This document shows positions 35,515-48,305 of a stretch of DNA of 64,000 nt, piece after piece. This DNA is from Girardinichthys multiradiatus. Lineage: Eukaryota; Chordata; Actinopteri; Cyprinodontiformes; Goodeidae. Within the stretch, counting starts at the first letter, position 1; each line of letters opens with the position of its first letter. A program made the translations under genes and the position numbers. Under the pieces are notes generated by a model, which was not told the origin of the DNA, made no database searches, and worked only from the letters and a program-made list of their open reading frames with translations. Where the stretch lies: NCBI RefSeq assembly GCF_021462225.1, contig NC_061817.1, positions 3,966,751 through 4,030,750 on the forward strand, read 5' to 3'.

Positions 35515-35796
35515 ATGCCAGAGACATATTCGGATATGATTCCTCTCAGTTATTTGGCTACTTTTAATGCCCAAGATAAAGAGCCTCCCGACGACGCTGA
35601 CAACACAAGTCCCTCTACTCGACCCAAGCTATGGAAACGGATAAAGCGTCTTGTTTAAAGACTTTTCTTAGGCTTTTTGCTTTGCTTATTGGCATTATTT
35701 TTTTGTTAATTATACTTTATCAAGCCGGAGTGGGACCATGGAACTTAACCCATGTTAAGGGTCATGCTCCTTCAAAATATGCCAACCAAACTTGCT
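35515..35796 (+). pseudogene. ERV-A Env-leader-like piece, truncated
   Basis: An ATG at 35515 opens 47 polar codons ending in a basic stretch (RPKLWKRIKRL) and a stop. In another frame (35631-35796) this is followed at once by a hydrophobic segment (FALLIGIIFLLIILYQ) and WNLTHV with an N-glycosylation site. A cytoplasmic N-terminal tail followed by a membrane helix is the layout of a spumaviral Env leader or any type II membrane start. A frameshift breaks it, and the rest of Env is gone at the junction with Rex3 copy 2. Confidence 0.4.
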
Positions 35797-37426
35797 GCGA
35801 ACCGCCACAGCGCATGCTGTAGGTCTTGGCTAGAGGGGGCCAGCAGGACCACGTCATCTGCAAAAAGAAGAGACGAAAACCACTGGTCCCCAAACCCGAC
35901 CCCCTCCGGCCCTTGGCTGCATCTAGAAATCCTGTCCATAAAAGTTATGAACAGGACCGGTGACAAAGGGCAGCCCTGCCGGAGTCCAACATGCACTGGG
36001 AACAGGTCCGACTTAGTGCCGGCAATGCGGACCAAACTCCTGCTCCGCTCGTACAGGGACCGGATGGCCCCTAGTAAAGGGCCCCCGATTCCATACTCCT
36101 GGAGCACCCCCACAGGGAATCACAAGGGACACAGTCGAATGCCTTCTCCAGGTCCACAAAACACATGTGAATCGGTTGGGCAAACTCCCATGAACCCTCG
36201 AGCACCCTGTCGAGGGTATAGAGCTGGTCCAGTGTTCCAGGGCCGGGACGAAAACCACACTGCTCCTCCTGAAGCCGAGGTTCGACTATCGGTCGGACTC
36301 TCCTCTCCAATACCCTAGCGTAGGCCTTACCAGGGGGGCTGAGGAGTGTGATCCCCCTGTAGTTTGAACACACCCTCCGGTCCCCTTTCTTATGAAGGGG
36401 GACCACCACCCCAGTCTGCCAGTCCAGAGGCACTGTCCCCGACCGCCACGCAATGTTGAAGAGACGTGTCAACCATGACAGCCCTACAACATCCAGAGAC
36501 TTGAGGTACTCAAGGCGGATCTCATCCACCCCCGAAGCCCTGCCACCGCGGAGCTTTTTATCCACCTCTGTGACTTCAGCCTGGGTGATGAAAGAGTTCA
36601 ACCCCGAGTCCCCAGCCTCTGTTTCCACCACGGAATGCGTAATGGCAGGATTGAGGAGATCCTCGAAGTACTCCTTCCACCGCCCGATAATGTCCTCAAT
36701 CGAGGTCAGCAGTCTCCCGCCCCCACTATAAACAGTGTTGGCGAAGCACTGCTTCCCCCTCCTGAGGCGACGGACGGTTTGCCAGAATCGCTTCGAGGCC
36801 AACCGGTAGTCCTTCTCCATGGCCTCACCGAACTCCTCCCAGGTCCGAGTTTTTGCCTCTGCCACAGCCTGGGCCGCAGCACGCTTGGCCTCACGGTACC
36901 CGTCAGCCGCCTCAGGAGTCCCACAAGCCAACCACAGCCGATAGGACTCCTTCTTCAGCTTAACAGCATCCCTTTCTGCCGGTGTCCACCACCGGGTTCT
37001 GGGATTGCCGCCGCGACAGGCACCGCAGACCTTACGGCCACAGTTACGGGCAGCAGCATCGACAATAGATGTGGAGAACATGGTCCACTCGGACTCTATG
37101 TCTCCAACATCCCCCGGGATCTGGTCGAAGCTCTCCCGGCCGGGTCCCGCGAGGAGCAACCCGGCCACCAGGCGCTCTCCGACGAGTCCCGACCCCAGGC
37201 CTGGCTCCAGGGTGGGACCCCGGCTCAGCCGTACTGGGTGACGTCACGTGCCTCGATATTTTATTCTTCATGAGGGATTCTTGAACCACTCTTTGTCTGA
37301 CCCATCACCTAGAGCCTGTTTGCCATGGGAGACCCTACCAGGGGTATTTAGGCCCCAGACAACATAGCCTCTAGGATCATTTGAGCACTCAAACCCCTCC
37401 ACCACGTTAAGGTGGTGGTTCAAGGA
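35797..37426 (-). mobile_element. Rex3/RTE-type LINE, copy 2, in the ERV-C leader
   Basis: A reverse-oriented LINE related to copy 1. Its right end retains the original Rex3 5' UTR start (complement of CACCACGTTAAGGTGGTGG near 37400-37420). Most of the endonuclease domain is missing, so the 5' UTR joins the region just before RT. The RT frame 36071-37168 is open for 365 codons, with the ITLLSPPGKAYARV and VDLEKAFDCVP motifs. The left end stops inside RT, so the 3' end of the LINE is missing, which is unusual because LINEs normally lose the 5' end. The same element appears again as 42224-43685. Confidence 0.85.
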
Positions 37427-40400
37427 GAAAGACGTATTGGTGATTTTTGGAGATAAAGGTCGGGTTTAATCCCAGAAAATTTACACCGCTGCAGATTAGT
37501 CACAGTAGTAGGACGTGTTAATGTCCTCTCCTTGAATCTCATGCCAGTGAACTGCTATCTGGGACATTTATAGTATTGTGAACTAAAATTAAATATCATG
37601 GGGAAGAAACAAAGTAAACTAATTAACTTAGAAAGGGATGTAAAGTTTATGGAGAACTATGTAGAAGGAGCAGGTATGATCTGTCATAGATGGAATAAAA
37701 AACATGGTTTCTTGGGTAAACTAGATATTAAGGATATCTTAAAATTACAAGGAGATTTAAAATTAGAAATAATGAAAACCAAAAAACCAACTAAAAAGGA
37801 ACAGAGAAAGGTCGAGTATAAATTCTCAGACAAATGGCTGGAACAAAGTAAGTTAAGAGACATGCAGAGGCAAGATAAGAAGGAGAAGCGAAAGGAGAAG
37901 CTGACAGCTGCGGTCTTGCTGCGCATGAGGAAACAGTGGTCGCACCCAGACAGCGAGGAGCGCAGCCCTCTACCCTGCAGACAGCTGCAGGACAGGTGGC
38001 TGCAGCACAGCAAATTGGAGGAGAGATGGAAGGAGCTGTAGCAGTTCCTAAAACTCCTATAAGAAAGCAAAAAAAATTAAGCAATCCTTTTAAAACAGAA
38101 GAACAGAGCTCTTCTAGTGGGTCCTGGTCTCCTAATTTCTGGGGGGGGGGCACAGGAGTGCGAACTAGGAGTAAATATGAGAAAACTGCTCCCAGCATAT
38201 ACCCAGGCAAAGCCTTAACGGCTCACGAACAGAAATTTCATCCATCTGGAAAAATTTAGAGGAAAACACATTTCCTCTAGTTGAAGTAGCAAATCCAAAT
38301 GTAGGTGACGCTAATCACCGACAGCCGCCAACTATTCTAGTATATAGGCCATGGACACAGGAGACAGAACTGCTGCCCTAAAGGGTATCCCACCGATACA
38401 GGAAGGAGTGGAGGAGCTTTTAGCAGCTATTACAGAACTCAAAGGAAGCTTCCATCTTAATGGCAGAGAAATGCTCCATTGTTTTACCCAGCTGTTTGGC
38501 CATCGCTGGTGTAGAGTAGCAGGAGGTTTCACTGGATGCGATGACAATGGTGACACATTAGCACATGATTCACCAGATTTAAGGGAGGCCTTACGCTTAC
38601 TCTTTGAAAGAATTTGAGGAGTTTATAGACAGACAGCAGATTATGCTAAAATATCACAATGCAAACAGAAGGATGAAGAAGACCCACAATATTTCTTGGA
38701 TAGGATGACATGTGTTTTTAGAGCAAACTCTGCTATACCATATGATGAAGCAGAGGCAAGAGTCTATCAGCAACAGTTGAAGAGAGCCTTTTTGCAAGGC
38801 CTTAAAATAGAACTCACACGGTATATAGACAAACACTGGGTTCATCAAAATACAGGCGCAGCATGCCCATAAAACACAGCAAAATAGAAAGACAGACACA
38901 TTTGGAATGCAAGATGGCTTAATAGCATTGCATCGCTCAGGGACAAATAGGCAAAGGGGAAGGGGAGGATTCAGAGGTTGCAGAGGAAGAGGAGGAGGGC
39001 CACAACACACCCACACACAGAGCATTGCGTGCCTGAGGTGTGGCAAAATAGGGCATTATGCTAGAGAATGTAGAACAAATTTACAAAACCTTGGCGCAAG
39101 AGATGAAAACTGCTGGATCTGCAATGAGCCAGGACATTTTGCAAGAGAATGTAATGAAAAGCGGATGTATAGCCCCAATTCTACCCAGAATTGACAATTA
39201 CAGCCACAGCCCCCACCTCCTCCCCCACTAGCAAAGGAAAACAGTAGTGAAATGGAGGAAGTTGACATACAAGCAGCATTGGAACTTATAGCACTGAGTA
39301 GGATGCAAGATTTGCCATATAAAAACATAATAATAAATGGCAAAGGATATAGCTGTTTGTGTGATACAGGGGCATGTAGAACTGTGCTAATGAACCTCCA
39401 CCCGAAGTAAAATATTCCAACACCGCAGTGCATGTTAGATCAGCAGCTGGCACATCAGAGGTACATTACCTAAGTGCACCAGTAATAATAACAGAACCTG
39501 AGACAAAACCTACTTGCCAGGCCCCCATTCTGATAAGTCAAAAATGCCCAGTAAACCTGTTGGGACGAGATCTTATGCAAAAGTCGCATATAAATATAGT
39601 ATCAACAGAAACAGGTATGAAGGCTGTGGTGGAAGAAGGTGCCCTAGTCCTAAATGAACTCTCACGGCCACATTATTACTGGTCCCTCGATCTAGGGCCC
39701 ACACCAACAGCTCGAGAACTGCTGAGGAGAACCAGAGAAAAAACAAATCTCCCAGGAGGCACAGTACATGCCAGATACTGAGCTCCATGTAACTATGAGA
39801 TATAAAAATACTCCAGGACCAGATTATCAGTATGACAGTGTTTTTCACAGAGAAAATAATCAGACCGTTACCATACAGCACCTGTATGTTGACCCCAAAA
39901 CAGGGAAATCCTCCACCTCAATCATACTGTCAGGAAAACAGCTCCAACAGTTTAAAGGCAGTACACCTCATCTGTCATTAACTAAACCCGTGGGGGGCCA
40001 GTGGAAAGAATTAGAAAACGTTATACAGCGTGCTGAAAGAGGGAGATATGAAGCATTAACAAGCTCTGACTGGAAAGTAGATCCTAACACAGGAATCTGG
40101 AAACTCACTCTAGGGTGGACAGTCAAAGTCCATCCAAAGACACATTTAGATGAGGCAAAGTGACAAATACAGGGCCTAGCTGAAAGCAAAGAGAGCAACA
40201 GGCACTCTGCCCTAGCCGCTGTCCCACCTGAACTGTGGTCCCAATCATCGACTGATGTAGGACTTATAAAGGGATTTCCACCATATAAGGTTAAATTAAT
40301 ATCCGATGACCACTAGTTTGTCAGTACCCCTTGAAGTCAGAAGCTGAAGGAGGTATTAAGCCAGTAATACAAAATATGTTGAAGTCAGGAATATTAAGAG

Positions 40401-42123
40401 AAGCACCTGATGCTACATGCAACACACCTATCTTTCCTGTGCAGAAAGCCAGCACAGGAAATTGGAGGATCCAGGATCTCAGACCAATAAATGAAATAGT
40501 GGAGCACGCTGCTCCTGACGTCCCAAATCCACATACATTACTGCATTCATTAACTCCAGATAAAAATATTTCTCAGTAGTATATCTTAGCAATGCTTTCT
40601 TTACAGTACCACTGCATGAAGAGTCACAGCATTTATTTGGCTTTCAGTTTAAAGGGAAAAAATACACCTACACCAGACTACCACAAGGCTTCAGCAAAAG
40701 CCCACATGTCTACACGCAAGCATTAAGATACTCTATGAGCACCTGTGAGGTGCCAGAACATAGCCAAGTCCTGTTGTATGTAGATGATATTCTTATAGCT
40801 TCAGACACTCAACAACACTGTGAGGAAGCTACCATAACAGTTCTGAAACCTCTTCACCAGACAGGGCACAAAGCCTCTAGGGATAAACTGCAGTTTTGTA
40901 AGGAGAAAGTGATTTATTGGGACATATGCTATCATAACATGGCCACTCCCTCCTAAGCAGCAGAAAAACAGCCATACAGGAAGCCCCAAAACCACGAACT
41001 AAACAACAAATGATGTCCTTTCTGGGACTGTAACTTTTGCAGAGAATGGCTACCAGACTATGCAGCCATTGTACAACCTTTGCAATCTATGATCTATGGC
41101 ACAGACATGCCAATAAAAGACAAAATTACATGGACTAAGGAGGGAGAAGCAGCATTCACAGATCTAAAAAATCTGCTTCAAACAACAGTCCCTTAGCTCT
41201 GCCGGATTATAGCCAGCCTTTTACACTTTGTGTAGATGCATGTAAGGGTTATATGAAAGCTGTATTAACCCAGCCATTTGGCTCCAAAAACAGACCTTTC
41301 GCATTTTATTCTAAAAAACTGGACTCAGTGGCATCTGGATTTCCTGTTTGCTTGCAGGCCTGCACTGCAGCAGCAGAAGCTGTGAAGCAGACAGCTGAAA
41401 TTGTGCTGTGTCACCCACTCACACTGAAAGTTCCTCATTCAGTGTCACTTGTATTGCTACAAACCTCACTTCCTTTCTTGACACATGCAAGGCATATCAC
41501 ATTGACCTCATTGCTACTCTCACAACCAAATATAACTCTGCAAAGATGTGGTCCACTGAACCCTAGCACGTTAATTCCAACAGCAGAAGATGGGAAACCA
41601 CATTCTTGCAAAACAAAGGTTGAGGGAAGACACAAAACCCAGGAAAGACATCTCTCAGACCCCTCTGCAAAACTCACAAATAATCTTGGTGGACGGATCA
41701 GCATCAAAGATGAATATGGAAAAAACAGAGTTGGTTATGCAGTAACCACTGAAACTAAAATTATAGAATCACAGGCCCAGCCCCATACATGCTCAGCACA
41801 GACTGCAGAGCTGTATGCTGTTATCAGAGCTTGTGAATTACATGAAGGAAAAATCCTAACCATCTACACAGACAGCCAATATGCATTCAGTTCTGTTCAC
41901 CATTTCGCCAAATATGAGAAAATAGAGGGTTCAAAACATCATCTGGAACAGAATTGACACATTTTAATCTGTTAAAACGACTGCTGTCAGCTACCAGCAA
42001 AGATAGCGCTTTGTAAATGTAAAGCACATCAATTTGATGAAACAATGGAAACAAAGGGGAACACATTCGCTGACATTTCCGCAAAAATTGCTTCAAAGCT
42101 TCCCCTCACACTGAAAATGTCAG
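37427..42123 (+). mobile_element. ERV-C, first assembly copy (leader, gag, pol to integrase start)
   Basis: Begins in the ERV-C leader right after Rex3, with no 5' LTR or primer-binding site. Contents match 43686-48384 base for base except for short indels. Gag starts at 37598 (MGKKQSK). Zinc knuckles lie at 38907-39194, the protease start near 39355, the linker at 39428-40163, RT at 40331-40956 and RNase H at 41253-41957. The sequence ends at the N gap. Most likely it is the same physical locus as the second copy. Confidence 0.8.
37598..39194 (+). pseudogene. ERV-C gag (first assembly copy)
   Basis: Matrix (37598-38041) has MG for myristoylation and a long basic KKEQRKVEY-type helix. Capsid pieces follow, the clearest at 38351-38617 with WCRVAGGFTGCDDN. 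Nucleocapsid at 38907-39194 has an Arg/Gly-rich start and two CCHC knuckles (CLRCGKIGHYAREC and CWICNEPGHFAREC). Stops separate the parts, so Gag is not made whole. It matches the second copy except for indels such as the G run near 38142. Confidence 0.75.
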
Positions 42124-42223
42124 NNNNNNNNNNNNNNNNNNNNNNNNNNNNNNNNNNNNNNNNNNNNNNNNNNNNNNNNNNNNNNNNNNNNNNNNNNNNN
42201 NNNNNNNNNNNNNNNNNNNNNNN
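42124..42223. other. Assembly gap of 100 N
   Basis: Exactly 100 undetermined bases, a conventional placeholder for unknown gap length. The sequences left and right of it duplicate each other. Confidence 0.99.
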
Positions 42224-43685
42224 AGGGCAGCCTGCCGGAGTCCAACATGCACTGGGAACAGGTCCGACTTAGTGCCGGCAATGCGGACCAAACTCCTGCT
42301 CCGCTCGTACAGGGACCGGATGGCCCCTAGTAAAGGGCCCCCGATTCCATACTCCTGGAGCACCCCCACAGGGAATCACAAGGGGACACAGTCGAATGCC
42401 TTCTCCAGGTCCACAAAACACATGTGAATCGGTTGGGCAAACTCCCATGAACCCTCGAGCACCCTGTCGAGGGTATAGAGCTGGTCCAGTGTTCCAGGGC
42501 CGGGACGAAAACCACACTGCTCCTCCTGAAGCCGAGGTTCGACTATCGGTCGGACTCTCCTCTCCAATACCCTAGCGTAGGCCTTACCAGGGGGGCTGAG
42601 GAGTGTGATCCCCCCTGTAGTTTGAACACACCCTCCGGTCCCCTTTCTATGAAGGGGGACCACCACCCCAGTCTGCCAGTCCAGAGGCACTGTCCCCGAC
42701 CGCCACGCAATGTTGAAGAGACGTGTCAACCATGACAGCCCTACAACATCCAGAGACTTGAGGTACTCAAGGCGGATCTCATCCACCCCCGAGCCCTGCC
42801 ACCGCGGAGCTTTTTATCCACCTCTGTGACTTCAGCCTGGGTGATGAAAGAGTTCAACCCCGAGTCCCCAGCCTCTGTTTCCACCACGGAATGCGTAATG
42901 GCAGGATTGAGGAGATCCTCGAAGTACTCCTTCCACCGCCCGATAATGTCCTCAATCGAGGTCAGCAGTCTCCCGCCCCCACTATAAACAGTGTTGGCGA
43001 AGCACTGCTTCCCCCTCCTGAGGCGACGGACGGTTTGCCAGAATCGCTTCGAGGCCAACCGGTAGTCCTTCTCCATGGCCTCACCGAACTCCTCCCAGGT
43101 CCGAGTTTTTGCCTCTGCCACAGCCTGGGCCGCAGCACGCTTGGCCTCACGGTACCCGTCAGCCGCCTCAGGAGTCCCACAAGCCAACCACAGCCGATAG
43201 GACTCCTTCTTCAGCTTAACAGCATCCCTTTCTGCCGGTGTCCACCACCGGGTTCTGGGATTGCCGCCGCGACAGGCACCGCAGACCTTACGGCCACAGT
43301 TACGGGCAGCAGCATCGACAATAGATGTGGAGAACATGGTCCACTCGGACTCTATGTCTCCAACATCCCCCGGGATCTGGTCGAAGCTCTCCCGGCCGGG
43401 TCCCGCGAGGAGCAACCCGGCCACCAGGCGCTCTCCGACGAGTCCCGACCCCAGGCCTGGCTTCCAGGGTGGGACCCCGGCTCAGCCGTACTGGGTGACG
43501 TCACGTGCCTCGATATTTTATTCTTCATGAGGGATTCTTGAACCACTCTTTGTCTGACCCATCACCTAGAGCCTGTTTGCCATGGGAGACCCTACCAGGG
43601 GTATTTAGGCCCCAGACAACATAGCCTCTAGGATCATTTGAGCACTCAAACCCCCTCCACCACGTTAAGGTGGTGGTTCAAGGAG
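42224..43685 (-). mobile_element. Rex3 copy 2 repeated after the gap
   Basis: Same content, orientation and right-hand junction as 35967-37426, starting mid-RT at the gap. Single-base indels shift the RT frame here (for example near 42620-42650 and 42795), while the first copy is open. This pattern fits sequencing or consensus error in one of two contigs. Confidence 0.85.
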
Positions 43686-43856
43686 AAAGACGTATTGGTG
43701 ATTTTTGGAGATAAAGGTCGGGTTTAATCCCAGAAAATTTACACCGCTGCAGATTAGTCACAGTAGTAGGACGTGTTAATGTCCTCATCCTTGAATCTCA
43801 TGCCAGTGAACTGCTATCTGGGACATTTATAGTATTGTGAACTAAAATTAAATATC

Positions 43857-45452
43857 ATGGGGAAGAAACAAAGTAAACTAATTAACTTAGAAAGGGATGT
43901 AAAGTTTATGGAGAACTATGTAGAAGGAGCAGGTATGATCTGTCATAGATGGAATAAAAAACATGGTTTCTTGGGTAAACTAGATATTAAGGATATCTTA
44001 AAATTACAAGGAGATTTAAAATTAGAAATAATGAAAAACCAAAAAACCAACTAAAAAGGAACAGAGAAAGGTCGAGTATAAATTCTCAGACAAATGGCTG
44101 GAACAAAGTAAGTTAAGAGACATGCAGAGGCAAGATAAGAAGGAGAAGCGAAAGGAGAAGCTGACAGCTGCGGTCTTGCTGCGCATGAGGAAACAGTGGT
44201 CGCACCCAGACAGCGAGGAGCGCAGCCCTCTACCCTGCAGACAGCTGCAGGACAGGTGGCTGCAGCACAGCAAATTGGAGGAGAGATGGAAGGAGCTGTA
44301 GCAGTTCCTAAAACTCCTATAAGAAAGCAAAAAAAATTAAGCAATCCTTTTAAAACAGAAGAACAGAGCTCTTCTAGTGGGTCCTGGTCTCCTAATTTCT
44401 GGGGGGGGGCACAGGAGTGCGAACTAGGAGTAAATATAAGAAAACTGCTCCCAGCATATACCCAGGCAAAGCCTTAACGGCTCACGAACAGAAATTTCAT
44501 CCATCTGGAAAAATTTAGAGGAAAACACATTTCCTCTAGTTGAAGTAGCAAATCCAAATGTAGGTGACGCTAATCACCGACAGCCGCCAACTATTCTAGT
44601 ATATAGGCCATGGACACAGGAAGACAGAACTGCTGCCCTAAAGGGTATCCCACCGATACAGGAAGGAGTGGAGGAGCTTTTAGCAGCTATTACAGAACTC
44701 AAAGGAAGCTTCCATCTTAATGGCAGAGAAATGCTCCATTGTTTTACCCAGCTGTTTGGCCATCGCTGGTGTAGAGTAGCAGGAGGTTTCACTGGATGCG
44801 ATGACAATGGTGACACATTAGCACATGATTCACCAGATTTAAGGGAGGCCTTACGCTTACTCTTTGAAAGAATTTGAGGAGTTTATAGACAGACAGCAGA
44901 TTATGCTAAAATATCACAATGCAAACAGAAGGATGAAGAAGACCCACAATATTTCTTGGATAGGATGACATGTGTTTTTAGAGCAAACTCTGCTATACCA
45001 TATGATGAAGCAGAGGCAAGAGTCTATCAGCAACAGTTGAAGAGAGCCTTTTTGCAAGGCCTTAAAATAGAACTCACACGGTATATAGACAAACACTGGG
45101 TTCATCAAAATACAGGCGCAGCATGCCCATAAAACACAGCAAAATAGAAGACAGACACATTTGGAATGCAAGATGGCTTAATAGCATTGCATCGCTCAGG
45201 GACAAATAGGCAAAGGGGAAGGGGAGGATTCAGAGGTTGCAGAGGAAGAGGAGGAGGGCCACAACACACCACACACAGAGCATTGCGTGCCTGAGGTGTG
45301 GCAAAATAGGGCATTATGCTAGAGAATGTAGAACAAATTTACAAAACCTTGGCGCAAGAGATGAAAACTGCTGGATCTGCAATGAGCCAGGACATTTTGC
45401 AAGAGAATGTAATGAAAAGCGGATGTATAGCCCCAATTCTACCCAGAATTGA
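43857..45452 (+). pseudogene. ERV-C gag
   Basis: Starts MGKKQSK (likely myristoylated). Matrix is open to 44054, then shifts at an A run near 44032. Capsid parts follow (44668-44877). Nucleocapsid at 45237-45452 has two CCHC zinc knuckles about 17 residues apart, which bind genomic RNA. Several stops and shifts break the frame. The block is the same as 37598-39194. Confidence 0.8.
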
Positions 45453-45539
45453 CAATTACAGCCACAGCCCCCACCTCCTCCCCCACTAGCAAAGGAAAAC
45501 AGTAGTGAAATGGAGGAAGTTGACATACAAGCAGCATTG

Positions 45540-46420
45540 GAACTTATAGCACTGAGTAGGATGCAAGATTTGCCATATAAAAACATAATAATAAATGGCA
45601 AAGGATATAGCTGTTTGTGTGATACAGGGGCATGTAGAACTGTGCTAATGAACCTCCACCCGAAGTAAAATATTCCAACACCGCAGTGCATGTTAGATCA
45701 GCAGCTGGCACATCAGAGGTACATTACCTAAGTGCACCAGTAATAATAACAGAACCTGAGACAAAACCTACTTGCCAGGCCCCCATTCTGATAAGTCAAA
45801 AATGCCCAGTAAACCTGTTGGGACGAGATCTTATGCAAAAGTCGCATATAAATATAGTATCAACAGAAACAGGTATGAAGGCTGTGGTGGAAGAAGGTGC
45901 CCTAGTCCTAAATGAACTCTCACGGCCACATTATTACTGGTCCCTCGATCTAGGGCCCACACCAACAGCTCGAGAACTGCTGAGGAGAACCAGAGAAAAA
46001 CAAATCTCCCAGGAGGCACAGTACATGCCAGATACTGAGCTCCATGTAACTATGAGATATAAAAATACTCCAGGACCAGATTATCAGTATGACAGTGTTT
46101 TTCACAGAGAAAATAATCAGACCGTTACCATACAGCACCTGTATGTTGACCCCAAAACAGGGAAATCCTCCACCTCAATCATACTGTCAGGAAAACAGCT
46201 CCAACAGTTTAAAGGCAGTACACCTCATCTGTCATTAACTAAACCCGTGGGGGGCCAGTGGAAAGAATTAGAAAACGTTATACAGCGTGCTGAAAGAGGG
46301 AGATATGAAGCATTAACAAGCTCTGACTGGAAAGTAGATCCTAACACAGGAATCTGGAAACTCACTCTAGGGTGGACAGTCAAAGTCCATCCAAAGACAC
46401 ATTTAGATGAGGCAAAGTGA
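45540..46420 (+). pseudogene. ERV-C protease and protease-RT linker
   Basis: The protease start has CDTGACRTV, the aspartic protease active site, near 45620, followed by a stop at about 45666. The frame resumes at 45686 with LLGRDLM, typical of the retroviral protease end. A linker of about 150 residues (from YMPDTELHVTMRYKNTPGPD on) leads to RT. ERV-D encodes a related linker (56281-56496), which links the two viruses. Confidence 0.7.
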
Positions 46421-46587
46421 CAAATACAGGGCCTAGCTGAAAGCAAAGAGAGCAACAGGCACTCTGCCCTAGCCGCTGTCCCACCTGAACTGTGGTCCCA
46501 ATCATCGACTGATGTAGGACTTATAAAGGGATTTCCACCATATAAGGTTAATTAATATCCGAATGACCACTAGTTTGTCAGTACCCC

Positions 46588-47196
46588 TTGAAGTCAGAAG
46601 CTGAAGGAGGTATTAAGCCAGTAATACAAAATATGTTGAAGTCAGGAATATTAAGAGAAGCACCTGATGCTACATGCAACACACCTATCTTTCCTGTGCA
46701 GAAAGCCAGCACAGGAAATTGGAGGATCCAGGATCTCAGACCAATAAATGAAATAGTGGAGCACGCTGCTCCTGACGTCCCAAATCCACATACATTACTG
46801 CATTCATTAACTCCAGATAAAAAATATTTCTCAGTAGTATATCTTAGCAATGCTTTCTTTACAGTACCACTGCATGAAGAGTCACAGCATTTATTTGGCT
46901 TTCAGTTTAAAGGGAAAAAATACACCTACACCAGACTACCACAAGGCTTCAGCAAAAGCCCACATGTCTACACGCAAGCATTAAGATACTCTATGAGCAC
47001 CTGTGAGGTGCCAGAACATAGCCAAGTCCTGTTGTATGTAGATGATATTCTTATAGCTTCAGACACTCAACAACACTGTGAGGAAGCTACCATAACAGTT
47101 CTGAAACCTCTTCACCAGACAGGGCACAAAGCCTCTAGGGATAAACTGCAGTTTTGTAAGGAGAAAGTGATTTATTTGGGACATATGCTATCATAA
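46588..47196 (+). pseudogene. ERV-C reverse transcriptase
   Basis: A 202-codon open frame covers fingers and palm. Motifs are TPIFPVQKA and WRIQDLRPINEIV, motif A as SVVYLSNAFF, motif B as RLPQGFSKSPHVY, and LLYVDDILIAS with both catalytic Asp residues. In motif A the residue that should be the first catalytic Asp is Tyr, so the polymerase would be dead even without frameshifts. The frame stops at 47196 in the LGHMLS region. Both assembly copies share the Tyr. Confidence 0.85.
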
Positions 47197-47338
47197 CATG
47201 GCCACTCCCTCCTAAGCAGCAGAAAAACAGCCATACAGGAAGCCCCAAAACCACGAACTAAACAACAAATGATGTCCTTTCTGGGACTGTAACTTTTGCA
47301 GAGAATGGCTACCAGACTATGCAGCCATTGTACAACCT

Positions 47339-48178
47339 TTGCAATCTATGATCTATGGCACAGACATGCCAATAAAAGACAAAATTACATGGACTAAGGA
47401 GGGAGAAGCAGCATTCACAGATCTAAAAAATCTGCTTCAAACAACAGTCACCTTAGCTCTGCCGGATTATAGCCAGCCTTTTACACTTTGTGTAGATGCA
47501 TGTAAGGGTTATATGAAAGCTGTATTAACCCAGCCATTTGGCTCCAAAAACAGACCTTTCGCATTTTATTCTAAAAAACTGGACTCAGTGGCATCTGGAT
47601 TTCCTGTTTGCTTGCAGGCCTGCACTGCAGCAGCAGAAGCTGTGAAGCAGACAGCTGAAATTGTGCTGTGTCACCCACTCACACTGAAAGTTCCTCATTC
47701 AGTGTCACTTGTATTGCTACAAACCTCACTTCCTTTCTTGACACATGCAAGGCATATCACATTGACCTCATTGCTACTCTCACAACCAAATATAACTCTG
47801 CAAAGATGTGGTCCACTGAACCCTAGCACGTTAATTCCAACAGCAGAAGATGGGAAACCACATTCTTGCAAAACAAAGGTTGAGGAAGACACAAAACCCA
47901 GGAAAGACATCTCTCAGACCCCTCTGCAAAACTCACAAATAATCTTGGTGGACGGATCAGCATCAAAAGATGAATATGGAAAAAACAGAGTTGGTTATGC
48001 AGTAACCACTGAAACTAAAATTATAGAATCACAGGCCCAGCCCCATACATGCTCAGCACAGACTGCAGAGCTGTATGCTGTTATCAGAGCTTGTGAATTA
48101 CATGAAGGAAAAATCCTAACCATCTACACAGACAGCCAATATGCATTCAGTTCTGTTCACCATTTCGCCAAAATATGA
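47339..48178 (+). pseudogene. ERV-C RT connection and RNase H
   Basis: An open frame of 279 codons. The connection domain includes YSQPFTLCVDACKGYMK. RNase H shows LVDGSASKDE, TAELYAV and IYTDSQYAF, giving the usual Asp-Glu-Asp set. The frame ends at a shift near 48174, before the last RNase H motif. RNase H degrades the RNA strand during reverse transcription. Confidence 0.8.
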
Positions 48179-48305
48179 GAAAATAGAGGGTTCAAAACAT
48201 CATCTGGAACAGAATTGACACATTTTAATCTGTTAAAACGACTGCTGTCAGCTACCAGCAAAGATAGCGCTTTGTAAATGTAAAGCACATCAATTTGATG
48301 AAACA

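Noticed and set aside
42045..42369. ORFs running through the N gap
   Set aside because: They contain undetermined residues and join two contig ends.
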